Shown piece by piece: positions 60,931 through 64,000 of a stretch of DNA of 64,000 bases. This stretch comes from Hydrogenophaga crassostreae (lineage in GTDB: Bacteria; Pseudomonadota; Gammaproteobacteria; Burkholderiales; Burkholderiaceae_C): positions 2,965,501 through 3,029,500 of the forward strand of contig NZ_CP017476.1 in assembly GCF_001761385.1 (NCBI RefSeq), written 5' to 3'. The stretch's first letter is position 1, and each line of letters begins with the position of its first letter. A program made the position numbers and the translations under genes. The notes beneath the pieces are model-generated. The model did not search any database. It was not told where the DNA came from and worked only from the letters and a program-made list of their open reading frames with translations.

Positions 60931-60947
60931 TGGTCCACCATGGACCA
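60931..60947. promoter_or_regulatory. palindrome TGGTCCA-CCA-TGGACCA
   Basis: A perfect 7-bp inverted repeat lies 20 bases upstream of the GlcG/HbpS start, where a repressor would block translation or transcription start. The TGGT...ACCA flavour recalls GntR/FadR-type operators, but the protein is unknown. Confidence 0.45.
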
Positions 60948-61177
60948 TTAAAAATGGTGGGGATGAAGGAATGCGTTACCAATCCAGCACGATACCGCAA
61001 AGATTGGCCCTATTCAGGTCACAAGTGGATTGACAGCCCCTTGGCGGGAAAACGTAAACCCTTGCCTTTGCTTGAAAAATGGCCCTCTGGCCGCATCTGT
61101 AACACGCTGCTTCTACAATGGAGCAAGAGCAGTCCTTCGGGCTGGCATTGATTTGAACACTGTTCAAGGAGACACAT

Positions 61178-61870
61178 ATGAACCAACCTCTTTCCTCTGG
61201 CGGCCGATTCGGTCATTCGGTTTCCGATGCCGTCGTTCGCAACAAAGTCCTGCGCAACACCTACCTGTTGCTCGCGCTGTCCATGGTGCCCACGGTGCTG
61301 GGTGCATGGATTGGCGTGACAACCGGCATTGCCAACGGCCTGACCGGCTTCACGGGTTTGATCGTGTTCCTCGGCGGCATGATGGGATTCCAGTTCGCCA
61401 TCCACCGCTTCCGCGATTCCGGCATGGGCGTGGCCCTGTTGCTGGGCTTCACCTTCTTCATGGGCATCATGCTGTCGCGCTTGCTCGGCGCGGTGCTCGG
61501 CATGAGCAATGGCACTTCGCTGGTGATGAGCGCATTTGCCAGCACCGCCGGCGTGTTCGGCACCATGGCGGTTTTGTCCACTGTGATCAAGCGTGACCTG
61601 AGCGGCATGGGTCGTTGGCTCTTCGCCGGCATGATCGCCGTGCTCATCGCAGGCGTGATCGGCATGTTCATGGGCAGCTCGGCCATGATGATCGGCATCA
61701 CCGTCCTCAGCACCGTGATTTTCAGCCTCTACATGCTTTACGACCTCAAGCGCATCATGGACGGCGGTGAAACCAACTACGTGCTGGCCACCACCGGCCT
61801 CTACATCAGCATTTTTGCGGTGTTCCAGAACCTGCTGGCACTGTTCGGCATCTTTGGTGGCGAAGACTGA
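61178..61870 (+). CDS. Bax inhibitor-1/YccA family membrane protein
   Basis: The 230-residue protein has seven membrane segments and the BI-1 family signature near the end (IFSLYMLYDLKRIMDGGETNYVLATTGLYI, in part), with a closing Asp. The family forms a pH-sensitive calcium leak in homologues and binds FtsH (YccA). It begins NQPLSSGGRFGHSVSDAVVRNKVLRNTYLLLAL in part. GGAG stands before the ATG. A strong terminator follows. A relatively safe family call; physiological role here unknown. Confidence 0.93.
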   Translation: MNQPLSSGGRFGHSVSDAVVRNKVLRNTYLLLALSMVPTVLGAWIGVTTGIANGLTGFTGLIVFLGGMMGFQFAIHRFRDSGMGVALLLGFTFFMGIMLSRLLGAVLGMSNGTSLVMSAFASTAGVFGTMAVLSTVIKRDLSGMGRWLFAGMIAVLIAGVIGMFMGSSAMMIGITVLSTVIFSLYMLYDLKRIMDGGETNYVLATTGLYISIFAVFQNLLALFGIFGGED

Positions 61871-61892
61871 GCATTTACTGCTCCCCTGAAAC

Positions 61893-61916
61893 TGGGCCTT
61901 CGGGCCCATTTTTATT
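61893..61916 (+). terminator. intrinsic terminator after the BI-1 family gene
   Basis: TGGGCC and GGCCCA pair around a stable TTCG tetraloop, followed by TTTTTATT. It lies 23 bases after the stop codon. Confidence 0.88.
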
Positions 61917-61998
61917 GGGTGTCCGTCATTGAAACTGGATGATTGGGCTCAAGCCCAGGCAAAAAGCGCCGAAACAAGTCCCATACAGGTTCTTACCC

Positions 61999-62358
61999 AT
62001 GCGCAACATCCTCACCATCCTTTGCCTTGCCACCGCCAGCTTGACGCTGTCGGGCTGCGATGCGCTGGGCATTGAAACAGCACCCCAGATCGCGGCAAAA
62101 AAAGATGCTGAAGCCCATGCCATCGGCAGTGCCTGCCGCCATGCGATTCGAAGCATCGAGGTCTGCTTCCAGAGCAACCCCAAGGCTGTGAAGGCCGCCA
62201 TGTTCAATGGATGGAAAGAGATGGATACCTACATGCGCGAGAATGAAATTCTCGGCATGCCGTCTCAGGACCCGCCAGCTGCAGCAGACTCCACGTCCAG
62301 GCACGATTCAGCCGATCCAGGCAAAGACGGGCACGCACCGACTGCGCACAAGTCCTGA
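61999..62358 (+). CDS. small hypothetical lipoprotein
   Basis: I do not recognise this 119-residue protein. It has a lipoprotein signal with lipobox LSGC at residues 17-20, a helical middle with two Cys (SACRHAIRSIEVCFQ) that may pair, and a charged disordered tail (about 85-119, rich in Asp, Ser, Ala and His). It looks like one of the small envelope lipoproteins found singly in this group. It stands between the BI-1 terminator and rlmD with no operon partner. Confidence 0.68.
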   Translation: MRNILTILCLATASLTLSGCDALGIETAPQIAAKKDAEAHAIGSACRHAIRSIEVCFQSNPKAVKAAMFNGWKEMDTYMRENEILGMPSQDPPAAADSTSRHDSADPGKDGHAPTAHKS

Positions 62359-62375
62359 GCCGCTGCGTCAAGGCA

Positions 62376-63836
62376 TCAGCTGGCCAACTCAAACACCGCC
62401 ATGCTCTCCACGTGGGCGGTGTGTGGAAACATATTGACCACGCCACCCGATGTGCAACGGTATCCGCCCTCGTGCACCAGCAGGGCCGCGTCACGCGCCA
62501 GTGTGGCCGGGTTGCAGCTCACGTAGACAATGCGCCTGGGCGGCGTCCAAGTGCCACGTTTTTCCGGGTTTTGGTGCAGCTCGGCCAGGGTCTTGGCCAA
62601 GGCAAACGCACCTTCGCGCGGTGGGTCAACCAGCCACTTGTCTGCTGAGCCGTCGGCAACCAGCAGGTCGGGTGTCATTTCAAAAAGGTTGCGGGCAACA
62701 AAGGTCGTGGGCGCCAGAGGCTGGCTGCGCCCGATCTGGTTGCGCGCCAGGTTCTCCCGCGAGCGCGCCACCAGCGTTTCGCTGCCCTCGATGCCGACCA
62801 CCTCGCCGGCCGTGGTCGCGATAGGCAGGGTGAAGTTGCCCAGGCCGCAAAACCAGTCAATCACCCGCTCATCTTGGGTGGCATCCAGCAAACGCAACGC
62901 CCGGGCCACCAGCACGCGGTTGATGTGCGGGTTGACCTGCGTGAAATCGGTGGGTTTGAACGGCATGGTGATGCCGAACTCGGGCAAAGCATAAGACAGC
63001 TCGTCGCCTGGCACAGGCGCGTCCATCAACTTCACCGTGTCAGGCCCTTTGGACTGCAGCCACCACTGCACGCCATGCTCGGCAGCAAAAGCGCGCAATT
63101 TGGTCATGTCGCCCTCGCTCAGCGGCTCCATGTGGCGCAATACCATCGCGGTCACGCTGTCACCGCAGGCCAGCTCGATCTGCGGCAGGGTTTCGCGGGC
63201 GTTCATGCTGAAAATCATCTCGCGCAACGGCAAGAGCATGGCGCTCACATGGGGCGGCAACACATGGCATTCCTTCATGTCGGCCACATAGCGGCTCTTG
63301 CGCTCATGAAAGCCAATCAGCACTTCGCCCTTTTTGTGCACATGGCGCACCGACAGCCGTGCACGGTAACGATAGCCCCAGGCCGGCCCCTCGATGGGAC
63401 GCATCAGCATTTCGGGCCTGACCTTGCCCAGATGCCAGAGGTTGTCTTCCAGCACCCGCTGTTTCACCGCCACCTGAGCCGATTCGTGCATGTGCTGCAT
63501 CTTGCAGCCGCCGCAGGAGCCTGCATGCAAGCCAAAATTCGGACAGCCCGGACGCACCCGCTGGGCCGACTCCTTGTGGATGGCGGTGACCACGCCCGCT
63601 TCCCAGTTGTTTTTCTTGCGGTGCACGCTGGTGCTGACCACTTCAAAAGGCAAGGCCCCCTCAATGAACACCACCTTGCCATCGGGCCGGTGGGCAATGC
63701 CCTGAGCGTCGATGTCCATGGATTCGACAGCAAGCCAGCCATCGGGCAGGTCTGGCCGATCGATAGAGGGAATGGTGCTGGGGGTTTCACTGGCCGTGGT
63801 GGCCAGGCTGTTTTCGTGGGCGGTGGAGGAACTCAT
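62376..63836 (-). CDS. rlmD: 23S rRNA (uracil-1939-C5)-methyltransferase RlmD
   Basis: This 486-residue enzyme methylates U1939 of 23S rRNA. It starts with a TRAM domain (SMDIDAQGIAHRPDGKVVFIEGALP, in part), then an iron-sulfur site (CPNFGLHAGSCGGCKMQH) with the fourth Cys upstream or in the catalytic domain. The SAM-binding DWFCGLGNFTLP and the catalytic VYVSCNPATLARD complete it. Slightly longer than the typical 430-450 because of a low-complexity N-terminal 30 residues. Confidence 0.94.
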   Translation of the reverse strand: MSSSTAHENSLATTASETPSTIPSIDRPDLPDGWLAVESMDIDAQGIAHRPDGKVVFIEGALPFEVVSTSVHRKKNNWEAGVVTAIHKESAQRVRPGCPNFGLHAGSCGGCKMQHMHESAQVAVKQRVLEDNLWHLGKVRPEMLMRPIEGPAWGYRYRARLSVRHVHKKGEVLIGFHERKSRYVADMKECHVLPPHVSAMLLPLREMIFSMNARETLPQIELACGDSVTAMVLRHMEPLSEGDMTKLRAFAAEHGVQWWLQSKGPDTVKLMDAPVPGDELSYALPEFGITMPFKPTDFTQVNPHINRVLVARALRLLDATQDERVIDWFCGLGNFTLPIATTAGEVVGIEGSETLVARSRENLARNQIGRSQPLAPTTFVARNLFEMTPDLLVADGSADKWLVDPPREGAFALAKTLAELHQNPEKRGTWTPPRRIVYVSCNPATLARDAALLVHEGGYRCTSGGVVNMFPHTAHVESMAVFELAS

Positions 63837-63877
63837 CCTCCGATTGTCTCAGGCCGGGCTGCGGTTTTTCTGCCCGA

Positions 63878-64000
63878 TCAGTTCCAAGCCTTCAGATACT
63901 CGTCCCAATGGGGTTCATCGGGGGCCAAATTGCCCAATGTTTCTTTGACGTACTCGATTTCCTGCTCGTACTCAGCCTCGGTAAAGCCGCCACGCATCTT
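63878..64000 (-). CDS. C-terminal end of an unidentified protein (partial)
   Basis: The frame is open at the window edge and gives 40 residues ending FTEAEYEQEIEYVKETL, NLAPDEPHWDEYLKAWN and a TGA. It is an acidic helical tail. The family cannot be named from this piece. It is transcribed in the same direction as rlmD and ends 41 bases before the rlmD start. Confidence 0.5.
   Translation of the reverse strand, partial: KMRGGFTEAEYEQEIEYVKETLGNLAPDEPHWDEYLKAWN

Overview
The window looks like chromosomal DNA of a betaproteobacterium of the Comamonadaceae type, possibly Hydrogenophaga-like. This is an inference from the high G+C content, the gene complement (pyrG-kdsA-eno-ftsB order, coaBC, ModE/ModABC, TctC/Bug-type binding proteins) and a dispersed GC-rich palindromic repeat. 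There are no rRNA, tRNA or CRISPR loci.

Region 1 (1-11.5 kb) and region 3 (23.2-34.9 kb) together encode a nearly complete PQQ-dependent alcohol oxidation system. Region 1 holds an XoxJ-like binding protein, a PedF-like cytochrome c, an AcoR-type sigma-54 activator, a quinoprotein-relay metallohydrolase, a serine hydrolase and pqqABCDE. Region 3 holds a second cytochrome c, a PQQ alcohol dehydrogenase with the Asp-Tyr-Asp signature of lanthanide-dependent enzymes, a second relay metallohydrolase, a SoxYZ-like carrier, a three-part ABC transporter with a beta-propeller protein, a DUF779 protein and an aldehyde dehydrogenase. Five -24/-12 (sigma-54) promoter matches lie upstream of the cytochrome, pqqA, the dehydrogenase, the beta-propeller operon and the aldehyde dehydrogenase. 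This suggests one regulon under the AcoR-like activator at 3596-5623.

Region 2 (11.5-23 kb) is accessory DNA. It contains a thioredoxin-reductase-like flavoprotein with an Rrf2 regulator, gene-poor stretches, a histone H1-like protein, and an integron-type cassette array at about 16.0-21.3 kb. The array has six recognisable attC sites plus a seventh split by an IS110/IS1111-family element, and small genes of unknown function all on the minus strand. No integron integrase was found in the window. The IS carries a long 3' non-coding segment in the place where IS1111 elements encode their guide (seek/bridge) RNA. A MarR/GIY-YIG operon with a long palindromic operator follows.

Region 4 (35-64 kb) is mostly core genome: modE, a DsrE protein, modABC behind a clear ModE box, coaBC, pyrG, kdsA, eno, ftsB, hslO, dbpA, a BI-1 family protein and rlmD. 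Interspersed are an AGE-family epimerase, a TonB receptor, a sulfatase with a TRAP/TAXI transporter and LysR regulator, and a secreted protein made of four Cys-rich repeats.
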